Made by a program: the position numbers and the translations under genes. Positions 23,389-32,375 of a DNA stretch of 39,185 bases are shown one piece after another (the first letter of the stretch is position 1; each line of letters starts with the position of its first letter). Origin of the DNA: JAILZP01 sp037444185 (GTDB lineage: Bacteria > Bacillota > Desulfotomaculia > Desulfotomaculales > Desulfocucumaceae); contig JBBIMW010000020.1 in the NCBI GenBank assembly GCA_037444185.1, positions 1 to 39,185 on the forward strand, read 5' to 3'. Below the pieces are notes generated by a model that saw only the letters and a list, made by a program, of their open reading frames with translations, was not told the DNA's origin and made no database searches.

Positions 23389-26027
23389 TTGTCCTTATCC
23401 CCCCTTTGTTTTTTCAGGTATTCCCGTAGGAATTCCTTTTCTTCCTCTTCGCTGCTCACTATGCCGTCCAGCCGGGCCCGCCAAAGCTCGGTGAGGGCTT
23501 CCCTGTATACCGGTCCCGGCTTGTAGCCCAGGGACTTGATGTACTTTCCGCTGACCGAGGGCCTGTTTTCCCTGATGCCTCTGAGGATGTCCCTGAAGCG
23601 CTGTCTTATGCGGTCCTCGTCCAGCAGGGTGACCAGCAAGGGATATGACTCCCTGGGCAAGCTCAGCACCATTTGGGCCAAGTCGCTGAAACGCAGACTC
23701 CCTTTATCTCTCCAGAGGTGGGTCAGTACATCCTGCCAGCCCTCCAGGGTGGACAGTATCTTCTCGGTCTGCCTCCGGTTGAGGTTGTACTTGATGCAGA
23801 TATTTCTGGCCACTTCCTCTTCGGACCAGTGCAGTACGGCTATCAGCACGGGAAGCCAGGGGTCGGCCAGATCATTATATCCCCAGTCCATAAGAAGTCT
23901 GGTTGATTTGTTGATGCCCTTTAAAACAGGCTGGACCTCCCAGTGGCTGACGTCCGGCAGCACCTGGGGCCAGACCTGCAGCGCGTCCAGCCGGGCCAGC
24001 ATTTTCGCCGCCTCGGGCTCCATCAGTATATGGCTCAACTCATCCCACAGGCGGTCGTTGGACACCTTCAGCAGCACCTGCTGGCGCACGGCGTCTTGCA
24101 AAAGCTTGACGGTCCGGGGCTCTATGTTTATTTTGTAACGCTGCTCAAATCTTATGGCCCTCAGTATCCTGGTGGGATCTTCGATGAAGCTGAGGTTGTA
24201 TAGAATCCGCACCAGCCCGTAGTGCAGGTCCTCCCGGCCTCCGAAGTAGTCCACCAGATCGCCGAAACTGTCCTGGTTTAAGGATACGGCCATGGCGTTG
24301 ATGGTAAAATCCCTGCGGTAAAGATCCTGTCTGAGGGAAGAGCTTTGCACCTGGGGCAGGGCCGCCGGGTATTCATAATATTCCACCCGGGCGGTGGCCA
24401 CATCCACTTTGAATCCGTCGGGGAACGCAAGTTCCGCCGTGCCGAACTTGGGGTGCGCCCTCAGTCTGGCCCCCATTTGTCCGGCCATGGCTTCGGCCAG
24501 GGCGATGCCGTCCCCCTCCACCACAATGTCCACGTCAATATTATCGTATCCCACCAGCAGGTCCCTGACCATCCCGCCGGCGGCGAACACTTTGAATTGC
24601 ATAGATTCGGCAATGTCGCCGGCCTGCCTTAAAATGGCCAGAACGCTGGGAGACAGCCCCCGCCTCATTACTTCAGCTATATTATTATAGAAAGTCTGCT
24701 TGGATTGGCCTCCATGCACGGCATAGTACCTGCCCCCCTGTATATCGCCGTGAAGGGTCTTCAGTACGTCTGTCCTGGAGACTATTCCCAGCAGACGGCC
24801 TCCCTCCACCACCGGCACCCGGCCGATATCGTTTTCGATCATTATTTCCCTGACTTCGGCCACCGGCATGTTCGGGTGCACTGTGACCACATTGGTGGTC
24901 ATGTACCCCTTCACCGGGGCGTGCCCCAGACCGTGGTTGACGGCCTTCTCCACGTCCCGCCTGGATATGACCCCCTTCAGATGCAATCCCTCCACCACCG
25001 GAAGCCCGGAATGGCCGTAGCGCATCATAACCATGTTGGCCTCCTCGATGGGGGTATTCACAAATACGGTTTTAACTGGGCTGGACATTATATCCGATGC
25101 CGCCAGCGGCGGCTTGACCTTTTCCTGTATGGTCACCACCAGATTCTCCGCCACTTCGTTCACGTTGCCGTTTTTAATGGTGGCCGATGCCGCCCCGGGG
25201 TGGCCTCCCCCCATAAAAGGCCCTAGTATTTCAGCCACATTTACCTGGGGAATATTGCTTCTGCCCACCACGTGCACCCTGTCCTCCATGTGCACCACCG
25301 TGAATATGGCATCCAGCCTCTCAATTTCAGATATGGTGTGGGTGAGCAGTGACAGCCCCACTACGAATTCCTGGGTCCGGGCCCTGGCGATGAGCACCTT
25401 TACCCCGTTTATCAGGTGTCTCTCGGCGGACATGAGAAGGGCTTTAAGCAAATCCTTCTGCTCGTCGGTCATGGGCCTGCCCAGAAATTCCGCCACCACT
25501 CCCAGATTGGCCCCCCTGTCGATGAGAAAAGACACCGCAGCGGCGTCCCTGGCCGTGGTGCTGGTGAAGAGCAGTGAACCTGTGTCGCCGTGTATGCCCA
25601 GGGCCATGATGGTGGCCTCCAGGGGGGTGATTTTAATTCCTTCCTTGATTATTTTCTCCACCAGCAGAGTGGTGGTGGCCCCTATTATTTCCACCACCTC
25701 CAGCGAGCCCCGGCTGTCTCCCTCGGTCCAGGGGTGATGGTCGTATATATGTACGTCCACTCCGGGCTTGCCGAACAGCTCGGCCAGCTTGTTGATCCTT
25801 TTGGGGTTTTTGGTGTCCACCAGAATTATTCTTTTTACGGCGTCCAGTTTGATGTCCTTGACGGTTTTTACCGCAAAAATATCCTTGTGCAGCGACATGA
25901 ACTCTTCCACATTCTTGGACAGCTTTCCCGGAAAGACCATTTCCGCTTTCGGGTAAAGTTTTTTTGCTGCCACCATGGACGCCAGGGCGTCCAGATCCGT
26001 GTTGGTGTGGGTTGTGATAATTTCCAT
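23382..26027 (-). CDS. DHH phosphoesterase–CBS–tRNA nucleotidyltransferase fusion
   Basis: An 881-residue multidomain protein. Residues 1 to about 300 form a DHH/DHHA1 phosphoesterase (DTDLDALAS, DHHPW at 96-100, GGGHPGAA at 273-280). Two CBS domains follow (about 312-430), usually sensing adenine nucleotides. From about 475 a class II nucleotidyltransferase begins, with GGMVRDLLVG and the metal-binding DVD at 498-500, then RRDFTINAMA. This part would add A or CCA ends to tRNA or add poly(A). The architecture is known in some Firmicutes and in Aquifex-like bacteria. The ATG at 26027 is chosen at the start of the DHH fold, since the open extension upstream is low in similarity and crosses a terminator. 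Confidence 0.93.
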   Translation of the reverse strand: MEIITTHTNTDLDALASMVAAKKLYPKAEMVFPGKLSKNVEEFMSLHKDIFAVKTVKDIKLDAVKRIILVDTKNPKRINKLAELFGKPGVDVHIYDHHPWTEGDSRGSLEVVEIIGATTTLLVEKIIKEGIKITPLEATIMALGIHGDTGSLLFTSTTARDAAAVSFLIDRGANLGVVAEFLGRPMTDEQKDLLKALLMSAERHLINGVKVLIARARTQEFVVGLSLLTHTISEIERLDAIFTVVHMEDRVHVVGRSNIPQVNVAEILGPFMGGGHPGAASATIKNGNVNEVAENLVVTIQEKVKPPLAASDIMSSPVKTVFVNTPIEEANMVMMRYGHSGLPVVEGLHLKGVISRRDVEKAVNHGLGHAPVKGYMTTNVVTVHPNMPVAEVREIMIENDIGRVPVVEGGRLLGIVSRTDVLKTLHGDIQGGRYYAVHGGQSKQTFYNNIAEVMRRGLSPSVLAILRQAGDIAESMQFKVFAAGGMVRDLLVGYDNIDVDIVVEGDGIALAEAMAGQMGARLRAHPKFGTAELAFPDGFKVDVATARVEYYEYPAALPQVQSSSLRQDLYRRDFTINAMAVSLNQDSFGDLVDYFGGREDLHYGLVRILYNLSFIEDPTRILRAIRFEQRYKINIEPRTVKLLQDAVRQQVLLKVSNDRLWDELSHILMEPEAAKMLARLDALQVWPQVLPDVSHWEVQPVLKGINKSTRLLMDWGYNDLADPWLPVLIAVLHWSEEEVARNICIKYNLNRRQTEKILSTLEGWQDVLTHLWRDKGSLRFSDLAQMVLSLPRESYPLLVTLLDEDRIRQRFRDILRGIRENRPSVSGKYIKSLGYKPGPVYREALTELWRARLDGIVSSEEEEKEFLREYLKKQRGDKDNC

Positions 26028-26079
26028 CGGTGCCCTGCCTTGAACAAATTTACGGAACATTATACCATAAATGGCCGCA

Positions 26080-26102
26080 CAAAAAAAGCCGTCCTTCGGC
26101 TT
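26080..26102 (-). terminator. Intrinsic terminator of the thiamine operon
   Basis: On the minus strand AAGCCG / CGGCTT (5-nt loop) is followed by a run of T. It lies 76 bp after the thiD2-like gene. Confidence 0.8.
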
Positions 26103-26178
26103 GGCGGCTCTGACGCGGTTCGGCCGGCCCCGCTGTTTCCGGCCGGCCCCATGGCCGGTCCGGGGAGGCGGATGTAGT

Positions 26179-26640
26179 TCATGGACATGACGTTCCCGGC
26201 CCCGCATTATTTTCCGGCCGCCTGAACCGTGCTGGCAGCCTGTTGAATAGCTCCTGCTCAATGCGGTAGGATTCAAATCTTATTTCTTTGAAATCCTTTA
26301 TATCGGGCGCCAGTAATTTTCCGAACTCCTCCAGCACCCTGGCGGCCTCCTGAACCCTTTTTATATTGGCCGTGGCCAGGGAGAGCATTCCGTCCCTGGT
26401 TTTTTCGCCCGGGGCCCAGGAACCGGCGCCCACATCCCCTTCCGGATCCCTCGCCTTCAATAACTCATCCATCCCGCCGGGAAGGATTCCGGCGGTGGCT
26501 GAAAGCCTGTGGCGCATATCTTTCATTCTTGAGGAAAGGTCGGGGTCCTCCAGGATAAAGCGGGCGATTTCCTCCAGCACCCTTAGTCCCTCCCTGGCTC
26601 GGTTCAGGTTGGCGTCTATCACCCGGTAAGCTTCCTTCAT
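26179..26640 (-). CDS. thiD2: ThiD2-type HMP-P kinase (stand-alone)
   Basis: A 153-residue protein matching the domain found at the N-terminus of some cyanobacterial ThiE proteins, with the signature YRVIDANLNRAREGLRVLEEIARF at the start and a second helix ANIKRVQEAARVLEEF. This family (ThiD2) has been described as an alternative hydroxymethylpyrimidine-phosphate kinase. Here it stands alone at the end of a thiamine operon that lacks a classical thiD, which supports that role. The ATG is at 26640; 77 bp containing a repeat separate it from thiL. The exact catalytic residues cannot be named from sequence alone. Confidence 0.8.
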   Translation of the reverse strand: MKEAYRVIDANLNRAREGLRVLEEIARFILEDPDLSSRMKDMRHRLSATAGILPGGMDELLKARDPEGDVGAGSWAPGEKTRDGMLSLATANIKRVQEAARVLEEFGKLLAPDIKDFKEIRFESYRIEQELFNRLPARFRRPENNAGPGTSCP

Positions 26641-26673
26641 TGATCCCGGCCCCCCTTAAAAAACACGTCCTGG

Positions 26674-26710
26674 CAGGCTGTTGAAAAAGTCCGTTTATTG
26701 CGTTGCGGCA
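26674..26710. repeat. Dispersed repeat arm between thiL and thiD2
   Basis: GGCTGTTGAAAAAGTCC is the inverted arm of the element at 22541-22763. It is followed by TTGCGTTGCGGC, matching the inner part. It lies 7 bp before the thiL stop, inside the operon. Confidence 0.7.
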
Positions 26711-26717
26711 TAGCTGT

Positions 26718-27812
26718 TTACGGTACGGCGAAATGGTTGTACCCCAGGGACGGCAGGGGTGACAGCCTGCCGTCCGGTCCTCTGGCGGTGATTCCTTCCT
26801 TTTCTTCTGTAAGTTCTCCTATGATCGACACAGGTGTGCCGGTCCTTTCCAGAACCAGCTTGATTAGGGGGGGGGCTGTTTCCGGCCGGGTGGTGAACAA
26901 AAGCTCGTAGTCCTCTCCTCCGTAAAGAGCCCAGTTTATGACGTCCATCCCGGCGGCCCCGGCCAGTCCGGCCGCCTGGCGGCTGACCGGCAGGCGGGAA
27001 ATTTCCAGCCGGGCGCCGCAGAGAGAGCTCCTGCAAATGTGATGTACTTCGCTGGCCACGCCGTCACTGATGTCGATCATGGCGCTGACTCCCCCGTGCC
27101 GGGCCAGGGCCAGCGCCTCCCGGAGGCGGGGCGTGGGGTCCAGGTGACGGTCCAGGAGATAATCGCCGTCGTCCCCGGAGATGGTGTTCCGCTCGTCTGC
27201 ATTTTTTAACAGCAGGTGCAGTCCGGCGGCGGAGTCGCCCACAGTTCCGGTGACCATAATCAGGTCTCCGGGCCGCCCGCCGCTGCGGGCAATGGGATCA
27301 CAAAGGGCCGTTCCCAGCATGGTTACACTGATTATCCATTTCTCCGACCGCACCGTGTCGCCGCCGGCCAAAACAAATCCAAAGCGGGTGGCCGATTCTC
27401 CCATGCCGGCGTATAGTTCCTCCACATCTTCAACCGCCGACCGTTGCGGCACGCCGACGGACAGGAAGGCCCAGCCGGGCAGGCCGCCCATGGCCGCTAT
27501 GTCGCTGACACTGGCGGCCATGGATTTTCTTCCCAGGGCCCGGGCCCGGTGCCCGGACCACATGAAATGAATGTCCTCCACCAGCATGTCGGTGGTGGAG
27601 AGCAGCACCGTGCCATTGGGCACATCAATGGCGGCGGCGTCGTCCCCTATTCCCAGCCGTAGGCGGGATGCCGCACTGTCGCCGTCAAACTCATCGAAAC
27701 AGCAGTGACGGTGCCTTTGGGCCGCCGCCCGCCGGCCGGTTTCCCAGGCCCCGGCCAGGCGCCGGATCAACCCGAACTCGCCCACTTCTCCCAGTGGTGT
27801 TTTTTTGTGCAT
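26718..27812 (-). CDS. thiL: Thiamine-monophosphate kinase
   Basis: A 364-residue enzyme phosphorylating thiamine monophosphate to TPP, the last step of the pathway. The ATP/metal-binding LGIGDDAAAI is near residue 55, followed by STTDMLVEDIHF and DISDGV in the middle and GGEDYELLF near the C-terminus. Between the N-terminal EFGLIRRL and GIGDDAA there is a longer basic insert than usual (about 30 residues, with paired Cys). The ATG at 27812 has GGGG upstream. Confidence 0.95.
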   Translation of the reverse strand: MHKKTPLGEVGEFGLIRRLAGAWETGRRAAAQRHRHCCFDEFDGDSAASRLRLGIGDDAAAIDVPNGTVLLSTTDMLVEDIHFMWSGHRARALGRKSMAASVSDIAAMGGLPGWAFLSVGVPQRSAVEDVEELYAGMGESATRFGFVLAGGDTVRSEKWIISVTMLGTALCDPIARSGGRPGDLIMVTGTVGDSAAGLHLLLKNADERNTISGDDGDYLLDRHLDPTPRLREALALARHGGVSAMIDISDGVASEVHHICRSSLCGARLEISRLPVSRQAAGLAGAAGMDVINWALYGGEDYELLFTTRPETAPPLIKLVLERTGTPVSIIGELTEEKEGITARGPDGRLSPLPSLGYNHFAVP

Positions 27813-27873
27813 TTGTTTTTCCCCTGCCGTTCATTGCATGTCCGGTGGCCAAAAGCCGCCGCATATTCCGGGA

Positions 27874-29169
27874 CTAAAGCGGGTCGGCACCCTCCAGCAC
27901 CTTGTTCATGCTGCGCATGGCGCACATTTTGCCGCACATGGTGCAGGAATCTTCATTTTCGGGCCGGGACTCCGCCCGGTATCTTCTGGCCTTGTCCGGA
28001 TCCAGGGCCAGTTCGAACATCCTCTGCCAGTCCAGGTTGCGCCTGGCCCGGCTCATATCGTCGTCCCAACGGCGCGCCCCGGGTATCCCCTTGGCAATGT
28101 CGGCGGCATGGGCGGCAATCCTGGAGGCCATGATGCCCTCCTTCATGTCCTCCAGGGTGGGTAGCCGCAGGTGTTCCGCAGGGGTCACGTAACACAGGAA
28201 ATCGGCGCCGCTGGCGGCGGCGACGGCCCCGCCGATGGCGCTGGTGATATGGTCGTAACCGGGCGCCACATCGGTGACCAGCGGTCCCAGTACGTAAAAA
28301 GGCGCTCCGTGGCACAGCTTTTTTTCCAGCAGCATATTCGGTGCAATTTCGTGCAGGGCCATGTGGCCGGGGCCTTCTATGATCACCTGGACGTCTTTCT
28401 CCCAGGCCCTCATGGTTAGTTCCCCCATCACGATGAGTTCCTGTATCTGTGAGGCGTCGGTGGCGTCCTTCAAGCTTCCCGGGCGGCAGGCGTCGCCCAG
28501 GCTGAGGGTGACGTCGTGTTTTCTGCATATATCCAGAAGATCGTCAAAATACTCGTAAAATGGGTTCTCCCGGCCGTTCAGCTCCATCCAGGCGAAAATC
28601 AGTGAGCCGCCCCTGGAAACAATATTGGTCAGCCGGGGATTTTTTTTGAATCTGGCGGCGGCCTCCCGGTTGATTCCCGCGTGGATGGTCATGAAGTCAA
28701 CCCCGTCCCGGGCGTGTTTTTCCACCACTCCCAAAAATTCCTCCGGGGTGATTTTTTTCAGTTCCTTTTCGTAAAATCCAACGGCGTCGTATACCGGTAC
28801 CGTGCCGACGGCCGCCGGGGAAATCTCGATCAGTTTGCGCCTGAATTCCTCCGTTTTGCCGTAGCAGCTCAGGTCCATGATGGCGTCGGCCTTCAGATCC
28901 AGGGCCAGCCGAACCTTTTCCAGCTCGCCTTCAATACTGCAGCAGTCCTTGGAGACGCCCAGGTTGACGTTAATCTTGGTCCTCATTCCCTGGCCGATAC
29001 CGCAGGGAACCAGGGAGGCGTGGTTTTTGTTGGCCGGTATGGCCACTTTGCCTTCCGCCACCAGCTGCCTCAACCTTTCAACATCCATCTGCTCCTTGCG
29101 GGCCACCGCCCCCATTTCCCCGGTGACGATACCCCTGCGGGCGGCGTCCATTTGGGTGGCGTAGTTCAT
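27874..29169 (-). CDS. thiC: HMP-P synthase ThiC
   Basis: A 431-residue radical-SAM enzyme turning aminoimidazole ribotide into HMP phosphate, the pyrimidine half of thiamine. The typical FMTIHAG, SRGGS and EGPGHMALHEI segments are present. The cluster cysteines near the C-terminus read CTMCGKMC, that is CX2CX3C, one residue shorter than the CX2CX4C of the longer ThiC type. This may be normal for the short ThiC group; it should be compared. The ATG at 29169 has AAGGAG upstream. Confidence 0.95.
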   Translation of the reverse strand: MNYATQMDAARRGIVTGEMGAVARKEQMDVERLRQLVAEGKVAIPANKNHASLVPCGIGQGMRTKINVNLGVSKDCCSIEGELEKVRLALDLKADAIMDLSCYGKTEEFRRKLIEISPAAVGTVPVYDAVGFYEKELKKITPEEFLGVVEKHARDGVDFMTIHAGINREAAARFKKNPRLTNIVSRGGSLIFAWMELNGRENPFYEYFDDLLDICRKHDVTLSLGDACRPGSLKDATDASQIQELIVMGELTMRAWEKDVQVIIEGPGHMALHEIAPNMLLEKKLCHGAPFYVLGPLVTDVAPGYDHITSAIGGAVAAASGADFLCYVTPAEHLRLPTLEDMKEGIMASRIAAHAADIAKGIPGARRWDDDMSRARRNLDWQRMFELALDPDKARRYRAESRPENEDSCTMCGKMCAMRSMNKVLEGADPL

Positions 29170-29172
29170 GGG

Positions 29173-29829
29173 TCAAATCTCCTTTCGGGTGAGGGCCGCC
29201 CTGAGGGAGCGCACCCTGGCGCATATGTCCCCGGCCCCCACTATTTCCGTTACCATCGCTATGCACCTGGCCCCCCTGCGGCTCACTTCGGATATGTTGC
29301 TCTCCTTTATTCCCCCGATGGCCACGAAGGGCAGGTTGATGTTATTCGCAACGTATTCCAGGTACTCCAGCCCCACCGGGCTGCAAACATCTTTTTTGGT
29401 CCGGGTGGCGAAAATGGGGCCCACGCCTATATAGTCCACCCCCGCCTTCACGGCCTCCCTGGCTTGGGCTGGAGAATGGGTGGAGAGGCCGATGATCATG
29501 TCATTTCCCACCAGTTCCCTGACCTTTTCCGGAGGCAGGTCATCCTGGCCGATGTGCACTCCGTCCGCCCCCACCATGAGAGCCAGATCCACATTGTCGT
29601 TGACGATAAAGGTGACCCCGGCCCGGCCGGTCATCTCCCTTATTTTGACGCACTCACGGTATTTTTCCCGGGCCTTCTTCTCTTTCTCCCGGTACTGTAT
29701 GACCTTTATTCCGGCGTCAATCATTCCGGTCACAATCTCTGTGTTGCTCCTGCCCAAAGAGTATTCCTCCGCCGTTACGCCGTATATGTCAGTCTCCCGC
29801 AATATTGCTAGCCCTTGTTTAACCGCCAT
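29173..29829 (-). CDS. thiE: Thiamine-phosphate synthase
   Basis: A 218-residue barrel enzyme joining HMP-PP and the thiazole phosphate. Typical motifs are VIQYREK near the N-terminus, FIVNDNVDLALMVGADGVHIGQDDLP in the middle, and IGVGPIFATRTKKD and VAIGGI later. The ATG at 29829 follows GGAGGGATG, and the stop is 3 bp before thiC. No kinase domain is fused to it, fitting the separate ThiD2 at the operon end. Confidence 0.96.
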   Translation of the reverse strand: MAVKQGLAILRETDIYGVTAEEYSLGRSNTEIVTGMIDAGIKVIQYREKEKKAREKYRECVKIREMTGRAGVTFIVNDNVDLALMVGADGVHIGQDDLPPEKVRELVGNDMIIGLSTHSPAQAREAVKAGVDYIGVGPIFATRTKKDVCSPVGLEYLEYVANNINLPFVAIGGIKESNISEVSRRGARCIAMVTEIVGAGDICARVRSLRAALTRKEI

Positions 29830-29909
29830 TCCGGCATCCCTCCCTCCATGTTGCCGGAAAACAACTTAATACCACACCGGCCTGCCTGGCTGCCGCCGCC
29901 CGGGCATTT

Positions 29910-31013
29910 TCAGACAATCATCTGCCAATCTTTAAAAACCGGCTGGTAGCCGTGGGAATATATGGCCCGGGCCATTTCGGCCACGCTGCGCCGGTCGTGT
30001 ATCTCGAACTGTCCGGGGGCCTGCTGATCGTGCCGGCCGCCCACCGCGGTGCAGGAGCCGGCGGACATCCTGGTGGCCCCCAGCCCGATCAGGCGATCCC
30101 GCATTTCCGCCCGCTCCCTGGTGGAAATGGTGATGGATCCCCTGGGCATAAAAAGTCTGAAGGCCAGCAAGTATTGCACCAGATTTTTATCGCTCACCTT
30201 TACCCTTGGCTGAAAGCCGCCCAGTTGGGGCCGTACCCGGGGCGGAGAAATACCCACCTCCACTTCCGGGAACATGTCCTGGAGGTGGCTGGCGTGCAGT
30301 CCGGTGAGGAAAGCCTCGCTCCGCCAGTGGTGCAGCCCCAGCAGCGCCCCGACATTGACCGTTCTTATCCCGGCTCTGCACGCCCTTTCCGGCGCTTCCA
30401 GCCGGAAGCGGTAATTCCTTTTCGGCCCCGCCGGGTGGAGGCCGACGTAGGCAGTCTCGTCGTACACCTCCTGGTAGATGGTCAATCCGTCCACTCCGTC
30501 AGAAATCAGCCCGGCATATTCTTCCTCTTCCAGCGGGTATACCTCGATGCTGATGGAGGTGAAAAACTTCTTCAGGACTTCAACACACTCCCTGATGTAC
30601 GAGACAGGTGAATCCAGCCTGGACTCGCCAGTAAGTATGAGTATGTGCTTGAGCCCGGTGGCCGCAATCATTTCGGCCTCCCTCTCCACCTCGGCGGGGG
30701 TGAGCTTTTTCCTTTCCAGCCGGTTGTGAATCTGAAAGCCGCAATAAACACAGTGGTTTATACAGTAATTGGAAAGATATAGCGGAGTATAGATGAGGAT
30801 GACCCTGCCGAAGTGCTGGACGGTAAGCCGGCAAGCCCTTTGGGCCATTTCCTCCAGATGGTCTTCGGCCTTAGGTGACAAGAGCGCCAGGTAGTCCATT
30901 TCACTAATCCGCCCTTTGGCGATAATTCTTCTTATCTGATGATCCGTAACCTTTTCAAAAAAACCGTCAAAATCGAATCCGGCGTATCTCCGGCAAGTAT
31001 CATAAAAAATCAT
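29910..31013 (-). CDS. thiH: 2-iminoacetate synthase (tyrosine lyase) ThiH
   Basis: A 367-residue radical-SAM enzyme cleaving tyrosine to dehydroglycine for the thiazole ring, the oxygen-independent route. The cluster motif is CINHCVYC (CX3CX2C) near residue 90. The GLHHWRSE and GVGISPPR-like segments are typical of ThiH. The ATG at 31013 follows thiG by 15 bp, behind AGGGG. Use of ThiH instead of ThiO fits an anaerobe. Confidence 0.95.
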   Translation of the reverse strand: MIFYDTCRRYAGFDFDGFFEKVTDHQIRRIIAKGRISEMDYLALLSPKAEDHLEEMAQRACRLTVQHFGRVILIYTPLYLSNYCINHCVYCGFQIHNRLERKKLTPAEVEREAEMIAATGLKHILILTGESRLDSPVSYIRECVEVLKKFFTSISIEVYPLEEEEYAGLISDGVDGLTIYQEVYDETAYVGLHPAGPKRNYRFRLEAPERACRAGIRTVNVGALLGLHHWRSEAFLTGLHASHLQDMFPEVEVGISPPRVRPQLGGFQPRVKVSDKNLVQYLLAFRLFMPRGSITISTRERAEMRDRLIGLGATRMSAGSCTAVGGRHDQQAPGQFEIHDRRSVAEMARAIYSHGYQPVFKDWQMIV

Positions 31014-31028
31014 GCCTGGCCCCTCTTC

Positions 31029-31799
31029 TCAATCTAATATAAAGCCGGTCAGGGGTGAAGAGGCCCTGGCGTACTCCACCACTTCTCCGGGACCCGACAG
31101 GTAAGCCGTGCGGCCGGCCTCCACGGCCAGGCTGAAGGCCCGGGCCATGGCCACGGGGTTGTCGGCGGTGGCCAGGGCGGTGTTCACCAGCACTGCCGCC
31201 GCGCCCATCTCCATGGCCTCCGCCGCCTCGGAGGGGCGGCCGATACCGGCGTCCACGATGATGGGCAGGGGTATTTCTTCAATCAGAATTCTAATCAGCT
31301 CTTTGGTTCTAAGCCCCCGGTTGCTGCCTATGGGGGAGCCCAGGGGCATCACCGCCGCCGCCCCCGCCGCCGCCAGTTTTTTGGCCACCATTAGGTCCGG
31401 GCTCATATAGGGCAGCACCACGAATCCCTCGTCCGACAGTATCTCGGTGGCCTTTATGGTTTCGTAATTATCGGGCAGCAGGTACCTGTTGTCCGTGATT
31501 ACCTCTATTTTGACCCAGTTGCCGCATCCCGCCGCCCTGGCCAGCCTGGCTATCCGGACCGCCTCCATGGCGTTTCTGGCCCCCGAGGTGTTGGGCATCA
31601 GTATGCAGTTCCCGGGCACATAGGAGGCTATGTTCTCCTCCTCGAATTCTGGATCCACCCTCCGCAGCGCCACGGTCACCACCTGGGCGCCGGAGGCCTT
31701 CACCACCTCCGGAATCAGCCTGTTGGAAGAAAACTTGCCGGTTCCCAGGAACAGCCGGCAGCTCAGTTCATGTCCCCCGATTTTGAGAATGTCCTCCAC
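31029..31799 (-). CDS. thiG: Thiazole synthase
   Basis: A 256-residue barrel enzyme forming the thiazole from DXP, dehydroglycine and the ThiS thiocarboxylate. The Schiff-base lysine is in VKIEVI near residue 97. PLGSPIGSNRG and VDAGIGRPSEAAEAMEMGA are phosphate-binding motifs. The start is GTG at 31799 with GGGAGGAGG from the end of thiS upstream, and a 5-bp gap to thiS. Confidence 0.96.
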   Translation of the reverse strand: MEDILKIGGHELSCRLFLGTGKFSSNRLIPEVVKASGAQVVTVALRRVDPEFEEENIASYVPGNCILMPNTSGARNAMEAVRIARLARAAGCGNWVKIEVITDNRYLLPDNYETIKATEILSDEGFVVLPYMSPDLMVAKKLAAAGAAAVMPLGSPIGSNRGLRTKELIRILIEEIPLPIIVDAGIGRPSEAAEAMEMGAAAVLVNTALATADNPVAMARAFSLAVEAGRTAYLSGPGEVVEYARASSPLTGFILD

Positions 31800-31804
31800 T
31801 GACT

Positions 31805-32005
31805 TTAGCCTCCTCCCACCAGCCTCAATATTTCAAGCCTGTCATTGTCCTTTAGCGCGGTCCCGGGCCAGTCCTCCCTTTTAGCCGTACGGTTGTTGTG
31901 CAGAACGATGACGGTGCCGGAATCCAGACCCTTTAAATCAATCAGCCCGGCAATTGTCAAGCCGTCCGTCAGAATCTCCTCCCTGCCGTTTAAAATTATT
32001 TTCAA
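31805..32005 (-). CDS. thiS: Sulfur carrier protein ThiS
   Basis: A 66-residue ubiquitin-like sulfur carrier with the diagnostic C-terminal Gly-Gly (LVGGG) that is turned into a thiocarboxylate. The N-terminal KIILNG begins the fold. Start TTG at 32005. A thiF adenylyltransferase is not in the window, so it must be encoded elsewhere or replaced. It is the first gene after the TPP riboswitch. Confidence 0.93.
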   Translation of the reverse strand: MKIILNGREEILTDGLTIAGLIDLKGLDSGTVIVLHNNRTAKREDWPGTALKDNDRLEILRLVGGG

Positions 32006-32051
32006 GCCTCCGTCACACCTTCCTGAAAAAAATCAATTTATTCACAGTGCT

Positions 32052-32088
32052 CAACGCAGCGGATGGACTTTTTCAACAGCCTCCTAGA
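32052..32088. repeat. Dispersed repeat in the thi leader
   Basis: AACGCAGCGGATGGACTTTTTCAACAGCCTCCTAG matches the end of the 22541-22763 element (written here in pieces: GGACTTTTTCAACAGCC core). It lies between the riboswitch terminator and thiS and is part of the leader RNA. Confidence 0.8.
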
Positions 32089-32089
32089 T

Positions 32090-32118
32090 ATAAAAAGCTT
32101 ACCTCCAAGGGTAAGCTT
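32090..32118 (-). terminator. Riboswitch-controlled terminator before thiS
   Basis: On the minus strand a perfect 9-bp stem AAGCTTACC / GGTAAGCTT (6-nt loop) is followed by TTTATAT. It lies 38 nt after the TPP aptamer and is the expression platform. Confidence 0.88.
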
Positions 32119-32156
32119 AAGTGTTCAAGTCGCTTTAAAAAAATACAGCCATACTC

Positions 32157-32241
32157 CTGCTTCCCTACGTTGGCATTACCCAAATCAGGTTCAAAGGGTT
32201 GAGAACGGGCTCTCTCTCAGCCTTCCGGCACCCCCAGCGGA
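32157..32241 (-). promoter_or_regulatory. TPP riboswitch aptamer
   Basis: The minus strand carries the conserved THI-box parts in order: GGGGGUGCC, CUGAGA, CCCUUUGAACCUGAU, GGGUAAUGCC and CGUAGGGAAGC. Bound thiamine pyrophosphate would favour the terminator at 32090-32118 and shut off thiSGHECL-thiD2. Confidence 0.96.
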
Positions 32242-32267
32242 CTATTCGGTTTTACACTGCTGAATAA

Positions 32268-32296
32268 ATTATAGTTTATATTCAATACACTGTCAA
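32268..32296 (-). promoter_or_regulatory. Consensus sigma-A promoter of the thiamine operon
   Basis: On the minus strand perfect TTGACA (32291-32296) and TATAAT (32268-32273) boxes are 17 bp apart. Transcription would start about 20 nt before the TPP aptamer. Confidence 0.92.
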
Positions 32297-32310
32297 TTCA
32301 GGAGACCCGG

Positions 32311-32358
32311 GAGAGTGTTGCAAAACCCATTTATACCACATCAAACAGATATAGCCGG
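32311..32358. repeat. Second dispersed sequence (GAGAGTGTTGCAAAACCC type)
   Basis: About 42 of 48 bases match 22582-22629. It lies directly upstream of the thi promoter and after the TrpB2 gene. It is part of the same repeat family as the palindromic element in the trpS region. Confidence 0.7.
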
Positions 32359-32375
32359 ATACAGCCTCCCGGGTT

